Source of the DNA: Rhizobium sp. Root1212
Lineage (GTDB): Bacteria > Pseudomonadota > Alphaproteobacteria > Rhizobiales > Rhizobiaceae
NCBI RefSeq assembly: GCF_001424985.1
Contig: NZ_LMDA01000025.1
Span: forward strand, 62,001-126,000
Direction of reading: 5' to 3'
DNA length: 64,000 bases
Of this stretch, positions 28,201 to 36,797 are shown one piece after another. The notes beneath the pieces were generated by a model that was not told where the DNA came from, ran no database searches, and saw only the letters and a program-made list of their open reading frames with translations. Made by a program: the position numbers and the translations under genes. The stretch's first letter is position 1. Each line of letters starts with the position of its first letter.

Positions 28201-29241
28201 TTATCCGGCGGGTTCGTATGGTATCTCGATTTCCGCCGTCTTGCTCATCCAGGCCGGAACGGGCAGGCCCTTGGACTTGAGGAAGGACGGATTGAAAAGC
28301 TTCGACTGATAGCGGTTACCATAGTCGCACAGGATCGTCACGATAGTATGTCCGGGGCCGAGATCGCGCGCAAGGCGAATGGCGCCGGCAACGTTGATGC
28401 CGCTGGAGCCGCCGACACAAATGCCTTCCTTCTCGACGAGATCGAAAACCAGCTGAACGGCCTCCGAATCGGGAATCTGGTAGGAGAAGTCCGGTGTAAA
28501 GCCTTCGAGATTGGCGGTGATTCTACCTTGGCCGATGCCTTCGGTGATCGAGCTGCCCTCGGCCTTCAACTCGCCATGGGCATAAAAGTTGTAGAGCGCT
28601 GCCCCGTCCGGATCGGCAAGGCCGATCTTGATGTTCGGGTTCTTGTCTTTCAGGCCCTTTGCCACACCGGCCAGCGTTCCGCCCGAACCGACGGCGCAGA
28701 TGAAGCCATCGACCTTGCCATCGGTATCGCGCCAGATTTCGGGCGCGGTGGTTTCGACATGGGCGTCGCGATTAGCGACGTTGTCGAACTGGTTTGCCCA
28801 GATCGCGCCGTTCGGTTCGGTCTTCGCCAGTTGCTCGGCAAGGCGGCCGGACAGCTTCACGTAGTTGTTGGGGTTCCTGTAGGGCACGGCCGGAACCTCG
28901 ACGAGTTCGGCGCCGAGCAGCCGCAGCGCATCCTTCTTTTCCTGGCTCTGCGTTTCCGGGATGACGATCACGGTGCGGTAGCCGAGCGCCTGGGCGACCA
29001 GCGCAAGCCCGATGCCGGTATTGCCGGCCGTGCCCTCGACGATCACGCCACCGGGCCTCAGCGCGCCGGAACGCTCGGCCTGCCTGATGATCGAAAGTGC
29101 CGCGCGATCCTTCACAGACTGGCCGGGATTGAGAAATTCCGCCTTGCCCAGGATCGTGCAGCCGGTCGCCTCCGAAGCGCCCTTCAGGCGGATCAGCGGC
29201 GTGTTGCCGATGGCTTCAAGAACGGAAGGCAGGACTGACAT
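28201..29241 (-). CDS. cysK: Cysteine synthase
   Basis: 346 residues, PLP enzyme joining O-acetylserine and sulfide. Lys44 in GQSVKDRAA, phosphate-binding GTAGNTGIGLA and GSGGTLAG are intact. The length and the C-terminal extension YQSKLFNPSFLKSKGLPVP place it in the longer, rhizobial CysK branch. MSVLPSV at 29241 with AAAGG upstream chosen over 29289. Leads the cysK-alaX pair. Confidence 0.92.
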   Translation of the reverse strand: MSVLPSVLEAIGNTPLIRLKGASEATGCTILGKAEFLNPGQSVKDRAALSIIRQAERSGALRPGGVIVEGTAGNTGIGLALVAQALGYRTVIVIPETQSQEKKDALRLLGAELVEVPAVPYRNPNNYVKLSGRLAEQLAKTEPNGAIWANQFDNVANRDAHVETTAPEIWRDTDGKVDGFICAVGSGGTLAGVAKGLKDKNPNIKIGLADPDGAALYNFYAHGELKAEGSSITEGIGQGRITANLEGFTPDFSYQIPDSEAVQLVFDLVEKEGICVGGSSGINVAGAIRLARDLGPGHTIVTILCDYGNRYQSKLFNPSFLKSKGLPVPAWMSKTAEIEIPYEPAG

Positions 29242-29417
29242 GGACAAACCTTTCAAGGGGCTAGGCGGGGATCGGATCGCCGTAAACACGACGACCCGCA
29301 GCGGAGAACACCGCTTCGGATGAGCGCGTTTTCCGTCGATAGCGACTTTTGTGCAAGGAATACAGTTTTAACCTCTGCCTCCCGCGGGCAAAAATTGCCC
29401 ACGGGGGCATGCGATGG

Positions 29418-30671
29418 TCATTCGTATACGACCTGTCGCACGTCGATATTGCGGGCGCGAAAACCGGCCTCGCAATAATAGAGGTAGAACTCCCACAGCC
29501 GTTTGAACCGCGTGTCGAAGCCGAGCGGCTCGACTTTGTGCCAGACTGTGCGGAAGCGTTCACGCCATTCTGCAAGCGTGCGGGCGTAATCGAGGCCGAA
29601 GCCGAAATCCCCGCTCATCTTCAGCCCGACCTTGCGTCCGAGATCGACGAGATGCTCCCGCGTCGGCAGCATACCGCCGGGAAAAACGTACTTCTGGATG
29701 AAATCGGGGTTGGCGCGGTATTCCTTGTAGGCTTCCGGCTTGATGGTGATGATCTGAAGCCCCGCCTTGCCGCCGGGCTTCAGGCAACGTTGCAATTGCG
29801 AGAAATAGGCCGGCCAATATTTCTCGCCGACCGCCTCGAACATCTCGATGGAGACGATGCGGTCGTAGAGCCCGGTTTCATCGCGGTAGTCCTGGAACTT
29901 GATCTCGACCTTGTCGGAAAGCCCTGCCTTCTCCATGCGTGCCTGCGCGAAGGCGAGCTGCTCGCGGCTGATCGTCAAGCCTGTCACCTTGCAGCCGATC
30001 TCGCTTGCGGCATATTCGGCAAAACCGCCCCAGCCACAGCCGATCTCCAGTACATGATCGCTGCGGCGGATTCCGGCAGCTTCTGCAAGCGCCCTGTATT
30101 TCGCCCGCTGGGCCGATTGCAGATCGTTGGCCCCGGTCGAATAGAGCGCCGAGGAATAGGTCATCGTCGGGTCGAGCCATTCCTTGTAGAAGGCGTTGCC
30201 GAGATCGTAATGGGCGGAGATGTTACGTTTGGAGCCGGCCTTGGTGTTGGCGTTCATCCAGTGGCGGAATTTTTCGACCAGACGCAGCAGGCCGCGCGCG
30301 CCATTCGGAAATTTCTCGCCTATATCGGCATTGATCAGGAAGAGTTCGAGAAAGGCGCCGACATCGGGGCTATCCCAGTCTCCATCCATATAGCTTTCAG
30401 CAACGGCTATCGTGCCGCCGGTCAGGGCGCGTTGCGGCAAATTCCAGTTATGCAGCGTGACGGCGGCGCTTGGTCCCTGCAGGGCCCCCTTGACGAGAAC
30501 CGTGCGCCTGTCCGGCAAGGTCAGCTTCAGCGAGCCGACCTTCAGATGTACGATGCCTTTAAGCACCATCTGAGCTTTTGCTGGAAAGTCTTTGATAACG
30601 CGGGAAATATTATCGGACGAAAGGCGAATGATATCCTTGCAGTCCGACAAGTTAACGTCTGCAGTTTTCAT
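29418..30671 (-). CDS. cfa: Cyclopropane-fatty-acyl-phospholipid synthase
   Basis: 417 residues. N-terminal lipid-binding region, then the methyltransferase domain with SAM motif VLEIGCGWGGFAEYAA and SIEMFEAVGEKYW. The family motifs ISAHYDLGNAFY and MTYSSALY hold the active site. It adds a methylene from SAM to membrane unsaturated acyl chains, a stationary-phase or acid adaptation. ATG at 30671 with GAGGATAT; separate from cysK by 176 bases. Confidence 0.93.
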   Translation of the reverse strand: MKTADVNLSDCKDIIRLSSDNISRVIKDFPAKAQMVLKGIVHLKVGSLKLTLPDRRTVLVKGALQGPSAAVTLHNWNLPQRALTGGTIAVAESYMDGDWDSPDVGAFLELFLINADIGEKFPNGARGLLRLVEKFRHWMNANTKAGSKRNISAHYDLGNAFYKEWLDPTMTYSSALYSTGANDLQSAQRAKYRALAEAAGIRRSDHVLEIGCGWGGFAEYAASEIGCKVTGLTISREQLAFAQARMEKAGLSDKVEIKFQDYRDETGLYDRIVSIEMFEAVGEKYWPAYFSQLQRCLKPGGKAGLQIITIKPEAYKEYRANPDFIQKYVFPGGMLPTREHLVDLGRKVGLKMSGDFGFGLDYARTLAEWRERFRTVWHKVEPLGFDTRFKRLWEFYLYYCEAGFRARNIDVRQVVYE

Positions 30672-30880
30672 ACAGCATATCCTCGGCAATCATTGCGCGT
30701 GACATAAAATAATCTCATTTTGCCGAAGCGCCAACCGCGTCATGCCGGGAAAAATTCCGTAAGCACCTCCACAGGCTCCTCGACGAGGCGACTCTCACGG
30801 CGGGAAAACACGCGCTCGTAAAAGAGTTTAAGAGGCAAGGACCACGCGGCAAGTGGCGAAATCTTGCCGGTTCGACCGCC

Positions 30881-32326
30881 TCAATCGTGGGAGAGAGCAT
30901 TGAGGGCCGCCAATGCGCGATCACGGGCCATGGCATGTTCTACCACCGGTTTCGGGTAGGTTTTACCGAGCACGACACCGGCGTTCTCCAGAACGTGAGC
31001 GGGGGCGTCGAAGGGACGGTGAATGAACTTGTCGGGGAGTGCGGCAAGCTCCGGCACAAAGCGCCGGACATAGTCTCCGGCGCTGTCGAATTTCTCGCCC
31101 TGCAGGACAGGATTGAAGATGCGGAAGAACGGCGAGGCATCGGCGCCGCTGCCCGCCACCCATTGCCAACTCGCGGCATTGGAGGCCGGGTCGGCATCGA
31201 CGAGCGTATCGCGGAACCATTGCTCGCCGCGACGCCAGTCGATCAGCAGATCCTTGATCAGGAAGGAGGCGGCGACCATGCGGACGCGGTTATGCATGTA
31301 GCCGTGTCGCCAGAGCTGGCGCATGCCGGCATCGACTATGGGATAGCCCGTTTCGCCCCGTGTCCATCGCTGAAACCCGTCGTCGTCATCCCGCCAGCGC
31401 AGATCGTCATATTTCCGATGGATGTTGACGGAAGAAAGATGCGGGTTGTGAAAGAGGAGATGGTAGGAAAAATCCCGCCAGGCGAGTTCCTTGCGAAAGG
31501 TGATGACATCGCTGGCCGGGACATCCTTCAGCCCCTGTGTCGCATGCCAGATCTGGCCGGGCGTGATCTCGCCGAGGGCAAGGTGCGGTGAGAGCAGGGA
31601 GGTGCCATCCCGACCTGGGAGATCACGCGCCTGCCCATAACCGGCAAGGCGCTCCTCGGTGAATTCGGCAAGTTTTTCCTGCGCTGCCGCTTCGCCGGGC
31701 GTCCATTGATCTGCAAACGCCGCCGCCCAATCCGGCCTGGAAGGCAGAAGCTTCCAGTCATCGAGACATTCACTAGGAAAATCGCCATCGGAAACTGGAA
31801 TCATCTCCGGGACCGGGAGCGGTGACGCGGGCTCTCCGTTTCCTTCCAGCGCGCGCCAGAAGGGAGTGAACACGCGGTAAGGCGTCCCCCCGCCGGTCTT
31901 CAGTCGCGACGGCTCATGGAGCAATTGGCCTGAAAAGCTTCTTGCCGAAAGCCCGCGTTCCGCCAGATTGTTTTTCAGGGCGGTATCGAAGGCGATTCCC
32001 GCGGGATCGTAACGGCGATTCCAATAGACGCTGTTCGCGCCGCTTTCCGCAATCAGCGCGTCTATCACCTTATCGGCACGGCCGGACCGCAGAATGAGCC
32101 GGCCACCGTGGGTGCTCAGCGCCGTTTCAAGCGAATTGAGAGAATGATGCAGCCACCACCGCTGGGCGGCCCCCAAAGGCCCATTGCCGCTCTCCGGTGC
32201 TTCCCGGATGTGCACGGCAAGAACCGGCCGTCCTGATTGGCAGGCAGCCGAAAGCGCATGATTGTCGCCAAGCCGCAGGTCCTTACGGAACCAGACGATG
32301 ACGGGTGGTTCGGCTTTCGTGTTCAT
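30881..32326 (-). CDS. phrB: Deoxyribodipyrimidine photolyase
   Basis: 481 residues. N-terminal antenna domain (IVWFRKDLRLGDNHAL) and C-terminal FAD domain with TGYPIVDAGMRQLWRHGYMHNRVRM, the conserved FAD/DNA segment, plus WQWVAGSGADASPFFRIFNP. It repairs cyclobutane dimers with blue light. The start at 32326 has AGGGGA; the longer frame to 32419 would begin in the tRNA terminator. No LexA box precedes it. Confidence 0.95.
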   Translation of the reverse strand: MNTKAEPPVIVWFRKDLRLGDNHALSAACQSGRPVLAVHIREAPESGNGPLGAAQRWWLHHSLNSLETALSTHGGRLILRSGRADKVIDALIAESGANSVYWNRRYDPAGIAFDTALKNNLAERGLSARSFSGQLLHEPSRLKTGGGTPYRVFTPFWRALEGNGEPASPLPVPEMIPVSDGDFPSECLDDWKLLPSRPDWAAAFADQWTPGEAAAQEKLAEFTEERLAGYGQARDLPGRDGTSLLSPHLALGEITPGQIWHATQGLKDVPASDVITFRKELAWRDFSYHLLFHNPHLSSVNIHRKYDDLRWRDDDDGFQRWTRGETGYPIVDAGMRQLWRHGYMHNRVRMVAASFLIKDLLIDWRRGEQWFRDTLVDADPASNAASWQWVAGSGADASPFFRIFNPVLQGEKFDSAGDYVRRFVPELAALPDKFIHRPFDAPAHVLENAGVVLGKTYPKPVVEHAMARDRALAALNALSHD

Positions 32327-32410
32327 GGAATTCCCCTGGTGACCGGCATGACCATATAGCGTTGGCCAGGCCATGGGACAGGGCAAAAAGATATGGGAGG
32401 TGGAAACCAA

Positions 32411-32443
32411 AAGACCCACATTGCGTTAGCAAACGTGGGTCTT
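32411..32443 (-). terminator. Terminator of tRNA-Asn
   Basis: AAGACCCAC and GTGGGTCTT form a nine-base stem, extended inside by TTGC/GCAA; it lies directly after the tRNA's 3' end. Confidence 0.8.
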
Positions 32444-32449
32444 GGAAAT

Positions 32450-32524
32450 TGGCTCCCCGGGCCGGATTCGAACCGGCGACCTGTCGATTAACAGTCGAAT
32501 GCTCTACCGCTGAGCTACCAGGGA
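32450..32524 (-). tRNA. tRNA-Asn (anticodon GTT)
   Basis: 75 bases. Acceptor TCCCTGG/CCGGGGA (one G-T pair), encoded CCA, anticodon loop with GTT, T-arm GGTTCGAATCC. Confidence 0.95.
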
Positions 32525-32722
32525 TCATCTGCGCGGCGGTGCGCTGCAGAAGTGAGGCTGCTAATACAAATGCTTTTTCGATTTGCCAAGCGCTTTTTTC
32601 CAAAAAAGTCTCACAATCTTGTCTGAAGGTGGAGAAGACCCCATGTGGGAGTGACGGCAAAAGCCTGTGCAGCAAGGCCCACAGCCGTTCCTGTGGAAAA
32701 AGTCGAAAGCTAGGGAAAATTG

Positions 32723-32998
32723 ATGGCAGAGCAGAAAACAAAAAAATTCGGTATCGATGCGGCGACGCATGAACTCGTTTTGGGTCGATTCCGCATGCCT
32801 CTGCCACAGTCGCGCCTGTTCCGCATAACGATCGGCGTTGTGCTCGTGCTGCTCGGTTGCCTTGGATTCCTGCCCATCCTCGGTTTCTGGATGATTCCGC
32901 TCGGGCTTCTGGTGCTGTCGCACGATCTTTCCTTCGTGCGCCGCCAACGACGCCGGCTGACCGTCTGGTGGGCGCGCCGCTCTCAACCCAACACCTGA
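32723..32998 (+). CDS. Small two-span membrane protein
   Basis: 91 residues. Two closely spaced hydrophobic helices (about 33-52 and 55-70) with FLPILGFWMIPLGLLVL between a charged start and a basic, Arg-rich tail. Proteins of this kind (PGPGW/putative transmembrane) are common beside tRNA genes; function unknown. AGGGA before ATG. Confidence 0.6.
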   Translation: MAEQKTKKFGIDAATHELVLGRFRMPLPQSRLFRITIGVVLVLLGCLGFLPILGFWMIPLGLLVLSHDLSFVRRQRRRLTVWWARRSQPNT

Positions 32999-33116
32999 CC
33001 CGTCCTTTGCGTTTCCATGCAAGCAATTGTGAGCCGGGAACAAGCAGGGATTTGTTAACGTTTCTGCTAGGTGCACTACAAATCCATGATATGCTTGTTT
33101 TTAGGAGGAACGGTTC

Positions 33117-33254
33117 ATGGAAAATTTTCTGGCATTGCTGGCTGTTGCTATCGGGACCGGTATTCTCGGCGTCGGCGTTGCATATGCGATGCGCTGGCAA
33201 CGGGACCATCAACGCGCCGCTTCCCCGCGGCATGATATCGATAAGGTCTTTTAG
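33117..33254 (+). CDS. 45-residue single-span membrane protein
   Basis: MENFLALLAVAIGTGILGV then a Tyr-Ala-Met-Arg-Trp stretch and a polar tail ending DIDKVF: one helix (about 3-25). It is too short for automatic calling, but a strong TTAGGAGGAACGG sits before its ATG. No family recognised. Lies between the two-span gene and tRNA-Ser. Confidence 0.5.
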   Translation: MENFLALLAVAIGTGILGVGVAYAMRWQRDHQRAASPRHDIDKVF

Positions 33255-33465
33255 GCGAAGCTTGCTTTAAGCGGATGTCTGCGCGGCAAGCATGTTTGCG
33301 AGCGCTTGTCGTTGGATTTGCTTGCCATCAAGGCGATGGAAGCAGCGTCTTCCACGATATGACCACTAATGCTTCTCAAGCCACAACGATCTCCGGCACA
33401 CACCCGGTTGACGCCTCGGGCGATCAGGCTGTAAAGCGAACCCATGGCCGCGCGGCGCGCGGCGG

Positions 33466-33555
33466 GGAAGAGTGTCCGAGTGGTTTAAGGAACCGGTCTT
33501 GAAAACCGGCGTGCGGGAAACCGTACCGTGGGTTCGAATCCCACCTCTTCCGCCA
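33466..33555 (+). tRNA. tRNA-Ser (anticodon TGA)
   Basis: 90 bases with a long variable arm (class II), acceptor GGAAGAG/CTCTTCC, discriminator G, encoded CCA, anticodon TGA within GGTCTTGAAAACC. Confidence 0.95.
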
Positions 33556-33584
33556 ATTTTTCAAAACATCGAGAGCCGCAGATC

Positions 33585-33600
33585 CCGCCGTTTCCGGCGG
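33585..33600 (+). terminator. Weak hairpin after tRNA-Ser
   Basis: CCGCCG and CGGCGG with a four-base loop, 30 bases past the tRNA, followed by AATTATGTTT. Confidence 0.4.
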
Positions 33601-33622
33601 AATTATGTTTGCGAGGAAAGCT

Positions 33623-34366
33623 TCACGCCGCGCGGGAAAGCGCTACGGCATCGGCTCCTGCGGGAAAATGAAGCTTGCCGGAAACGTCGTTCGCCGCCTG
33701 CCATACAGCTTCGGCCACGTCGATCTCACGGGTGGTGAGCGATGGCCGCGCGAACTGTTCAAAAACGGGAGCGGCAAACCCGGCATAGGCTTCCGGGATA
33801 AGATCTTCGACCCGAAACGGGGTGTTTTGCGTGAAATTCGTCGTCGGGGCGTAGCCCGGCTCGACGAGCTTGGCATAAACATCGAAATAGGCGAGTTCGT
33901 GGGCCAATGAGCCGGTAAAACCTTCGATCGCTTTCTTGCTCGCGGTATAGGCGGCCGCCAGCGGGAAGGGCGCCAGCGTGACGCTGGAGGTGACATTGAT
34001 GATCGTGCCGGAACGCCGCGCGCGCATCTGCGGGATGACAGCCTGCGTCATCGCCATGACGCCGAAGGTATTCGTCTCGAAGACCTGGCGGATGTACGAC
34101 ATCGGCGTCGCTTCGAAAGCGCCGACGATGCCGATACCGGCATTGTTGACGAGCACGTCGATCGGACCGGTGGCGTCGATCATCGCCCTTATGCTTTCCT
34201 CGCTCGTGACATCGAGCGGCAGGATGCGCAGCGATGGCGTCGCCGGCAGGATGTCCGCGCGCGGCTTGCGCATGGTTGCGATGACATTCCACCCCCTTGC
34301 AAGAAAATGGCGGGTCGTTTCGAGGCCGTAGCCGGAAGAGCTGCCGGTGATGACAATGGTTTTCAT
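33623..34366 (-). CDS. Short-chain dehydrogenase/reductase
   Basis: 247 residues, classical SDR. TGSSSGYG (cofactor), NNAG, active-site Ser in NVTSSVTLAP and Tyr/Lys in AAYTASKKAIEG. AAAGGAGACGATCC fixes the ATG at 34366. Divergent from an AraC regulator, which probably controls it through the palindrome between them. Substrate unknown; likely detoxification or catabolic oxidation of a ketone or alcohol. Confidence 0.88.
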   Translation of the reverse strand: MKTIVITGSSSGYGLETTRHFLARGWNVIATMRKPRADILPATPSLRILPLDVTSEESIRAMIDATGPIDVLVNNAGIGIVGAFEATPMSYIRQVFETNTFGVMAMTQAVIPQMRARRSGTIINVTSSVTLAPFPLAAAYTASKKAIEGFTGSLAHELAYFDVYAKLVEPGYAPTTNFTQNTPFRVEDLIPEAYAGFAAPVFEQFARPSLTTREIDVAEAVWQAANDVSGKLHFPAGADAVALSRAA

Positions 34367-34414
34367 GGATCGTCTCCTTTGTTTGAGCCGCCGCCATCTT
34401 GCCATCGCCGTTCA

Positions 34415-34437
34415 GGACGATATACAATTTATCGTCC
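34415..34437. promoter_or_regulatory. Operator-like palindrome between SDR and AraC genes
   Basis: GGACGATA and TATCGTCC (8-base perfect arms) flank TACAATT; centred between two divergent ATGs (48 bases from the SDR, 25 from araC). Overlaps a TATACAAT-like promoter element, as a control site would. Confidence 0.5.
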
Positions 34438-34462
34438 GTATTTTATTTGCAAAAGTCCGGAA

Positions 34463-35383
34463 ATGACCGATCCACTCTCCGATATCATCGCCTTACTCCG
34501 GCCGCGTACCGTCTTCACCAAGGGGATCAGCGGGGCGGGGCGTTGGGGCGTGCGCTATGGCAATTTCGATCATCCAAGCTTCTGCGTCGTAATCGAAGGC
34601 GCGTGCCGCCTGGCGGTGGACGGGCAGGCGGCGCTGAAGCTGGAGGCTGGCGATTTCGTGCTGCTGCCGACCACGCCGGGCTTCGTTCTCTCGGGTTTCG
34701 AGCCGGTAATCCCGGTGCTGCTCGACCCGCATGCCTCAGCGCAGGCAAGCGGGGAGGTGCGTCATGGACGGCAGGATGGTCCGCCGGGCGTTCGCATTCT
34801 TGGCGGCTACTTCGTTTTTGACAGCGAGGATTCGGGTCTCCTCGTCTCCCTGCTGCCGCAGCAGGTTCATGTTCGCGGCGTGGAGCGGCTGTCGGTTCTG
34901 GTCAAGCTCCTGATCGAGGAGGCGGCGGAGCGGCGGTCGGGGCGCGATCTGGTGCTGGCCCGCCTTGTCGAAATCCTGCTGGTCGAATCCCTGCGGCTGA
35001 CCCAGGCGCCCGATGCGCCGCCGGGACTGTTGCGCGGTCTGGACGACGCACGGTTGGCGCAAGCGATCCGGCAGATCCACGCCGATCCCGGCCGTCCCTG
35101 GACCATGGCCGAACTGGCGCGGGAGGCAGCCCTTTCCCGCTCGGCCTTCTTCGATCGCTTTACCCGAAGCGTCGGCGTGCCGCCGATGGAATATCTGCTG
35201 GCTTGGCGCATGGCGCTTGCAAAGGACATGCTTCGTCATGGCGAAATCGACATTCCCGAAATTGCCGAGCGGGTCGGATATGCCTCGGCAAGCACTTTCA
35301 GCACGGCCTTCAGCCGGCATGTCGGGCAACCGCCCGGCCGCTTTTCGAAACGGGCTGTGGAGAAGAACGGCGGGACGGCTTGA
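34463..35383 (+). CDS. AraC-family transcriptional regulator
   Basis: 306 residues. N-terminal cupin-type sensor (about 1-170; FCVVIEGACRLAVDGQAALKLEAGDFVLLP) and C-terminal two-helix-turn-helix AraC domain (about 200-295) with WTMAELAREAALSRSAFFDRF and IPEIAERVGYASASTFSTAFSRHVGQPP. Divergent neighbour of the SDR, likely its activator; ligand unknown. Confidence 0.9.
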   Translation: MTDPLSDIIALLRPRTVFTKGISGAGRWGVRYGNFDHPSFCVVIEGACRLAVDGQAALKLEAGDFVLLPTTPGFVLSGFEPVIPVLLDPHASAQASGEVRHGRQDGPPGVRILGGYFVFDSEDSGLLVSLLPQQVHVRGVERLSVLVKLLIEEAAERRSGRDLVLARLVEILLVESLRLTQAPDAPPGLLRGLDDARLAQAIRQIHADPGRPWTMAELAREAALSRSAFFDRFTRSVGVPPMEYLLAWRMALAKDMLRHGEIDIPEIAERVGYASASTFSTAFSRHVGQPPGRFSKRAVEKNGGTA

Positions 35384-35478
35384 ACGCGGGGCCGATCTGT
35401 CGGATATCGAAACGGAAGCAGGCAAGACTGTTCCGCTATCGGACAGAGCCGGTATCGCCACCAGCGGCGGCTGTCCCG

Positions 35479-35497
35479 TTAAGTATTCATAAACCAT
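35479..35497 (+). promoter_or_regulatory. Candidate CtrA-binding site upstream of rlpA
   Basis: TTAA, seven bases (GTATTCA), TAAACCAT: one mismatch from the TTAA-N7-TTAACCAT cell-cycle consensus, 160 bases before rlpA. Confidence 0.35.
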
Positions 35498-35657
35498 AAA
35501 TTACAATAGTCTTAGTCTGCCGCATCCAGCATTCGCATTTTGGCCACGTTGTTGTCATGATTAATGGGCCGTTACGTTTCGTGACGCCGGTTTTCCCGCT
35601 GAGGACAGCAGGGGGATAGTACCGAGTACGGCCAATGCGAATGACGATGTGGGACCT

Positions 35658-36692
35658 ATGACATCCAAGAAGAGTGGGGCGGGCCATCTGGCGGTGGGCC
35701 TGCGTATCGCCGCGATCCCGATGATGTGCGCAGCCTTGACGGCCTGCGGCACGACAAAGACGGTCGAAAACAAGAAGACGCGCAGCAAGGAATACTTCGC
35801 CGAGTCCATCTATGGCGTGAAGGCGAGCCCGCGCGTTGCCACCGGCAAGAATATTCCCAAGGGCGGCGGCCGTTATCAGGTCGGCCAAGCCTATCAGGTC
35901 AAGGGCAAGTGGTATCAGCCAAAGGAAGAGCCGGGCTATAACAAGGTCGGCATGTCCTCCTGGTACGGCTCCGCCTTCCACGGCCGCCTGACCGCCAATG
36001 GCGAGGTCTACGACACTTATCATCTCTCGGCCGCGCACCCCACATTCCCGCTGCCGAGCTACGCCCGCGTCACCAATCTCGAAAACGGCTCCTCCGTCAT
36101 CGTCCGCGTCAACGATCGCGGTCCTTACGAATATGGCCGCATCATCGACGTCTCGTCCAAGACCGCCGACCTGCTCGACATGAAGCGCAAGGGCAGCGCC
36201 CAGGTGCGCGTCCAGTACATCGGCAAGGCACCGCTCGAAGGCAACGATGCGCCTTACCTGATGGCCTCCTATGTCCAGAAGGGCGAGCGCGGCCGTGGCG
36301 TCTTCCCCGAGGGACAGATCGCATCGGGCGTGATGGTCGCTTCCAACGAGCCGCTGAAGAAACAGGTCAATTCGCTCGGTACGCTGACGATCCCACCGAA
36401 GTCGAACCTTGATGCCGGCGTGCCGATTACGGCTTTCGAAGAAGCTCCGAAGGCAACGGCGGCAAGTGCGGCGCTCGATACCTTCGCCATGCTGCCGGAA
36501 ATCGGCCCGATCCCGCGCGAGCGGCCGGAGTATATTCCACTTCCCGATGGCAACGTGGCCTACGCCGCCGCTTACGTGGAAGCCCGCGTCAGCGATTCCG
36601 AAGCGGCCTTCGACGCCATTCTGGTCGACAAAAACCCGCTCACCCCGGCCTCGATCCTCGCCCACGCCGAACGGCAGTCCGGCACGCGCTAA
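35658..36692 (+). CDS. rlpA: Septal-ring RlpA-family lipoprotein
   Basis: 344 residues. Signal with lipobox LTAC at Cys30, then a double-psi beta barrel domain (about 95-185): MSSWYGSAFHGRLTANGEVYD, VRVNDRGPYEYGRIIDVS. RlpA removes naked glycan strands at division sites in some bacteria. There is no SPOR domain here; the C-terminal half is disordered/Pro-Ala rich. Start ATG preferred over GTG at 35649. Confidence 0.87.
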   Translation: MTSKKSGAGHLAVGLRIAAIPMMCAALTACGTTKTVENKKTRSKEYFAESIYGVKASPRVATGKNIPKGGGRYQVGQAYQVKGKWYQPKEEPGYNKVGMSSWYGSAFHGRLTANGEVYDTYHLSAAHPTFPLPSYARVTNLENGSSVIVRVNDRGPYEYGRIIDVSSKTADLLDMKRKGSAQVRVQYIGKAPLEGNDAPYLMASYVQKGERGRGVFPEGQIASGVMVASNEPLKKQVNSLGTLTIPPKSNLDAGVPITAFEEAPKATAASAALDTFAMLPEIGPIPRERPEYIPLPDGNVAYAAAYVEARVSDSEAAFDAILVDKNPLTPASILAHAERQSGTR

Positions 36693-36797
36693 TCGTCGGG
36701 CAGGGGGCGTCTGTTCCCTATACCCACCGAGACAGGCGGCGGGAATCGTGGTTCAATTCAGCTTCATGCGGGACAGGTCCGCGTCAAACCGGAGACC

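Noticed and set aside
33275-33502. Plus-strand open frame running into tRNA-Ser
   Set aside because: It ends inside the tRNA, has no ribosome site and no family.
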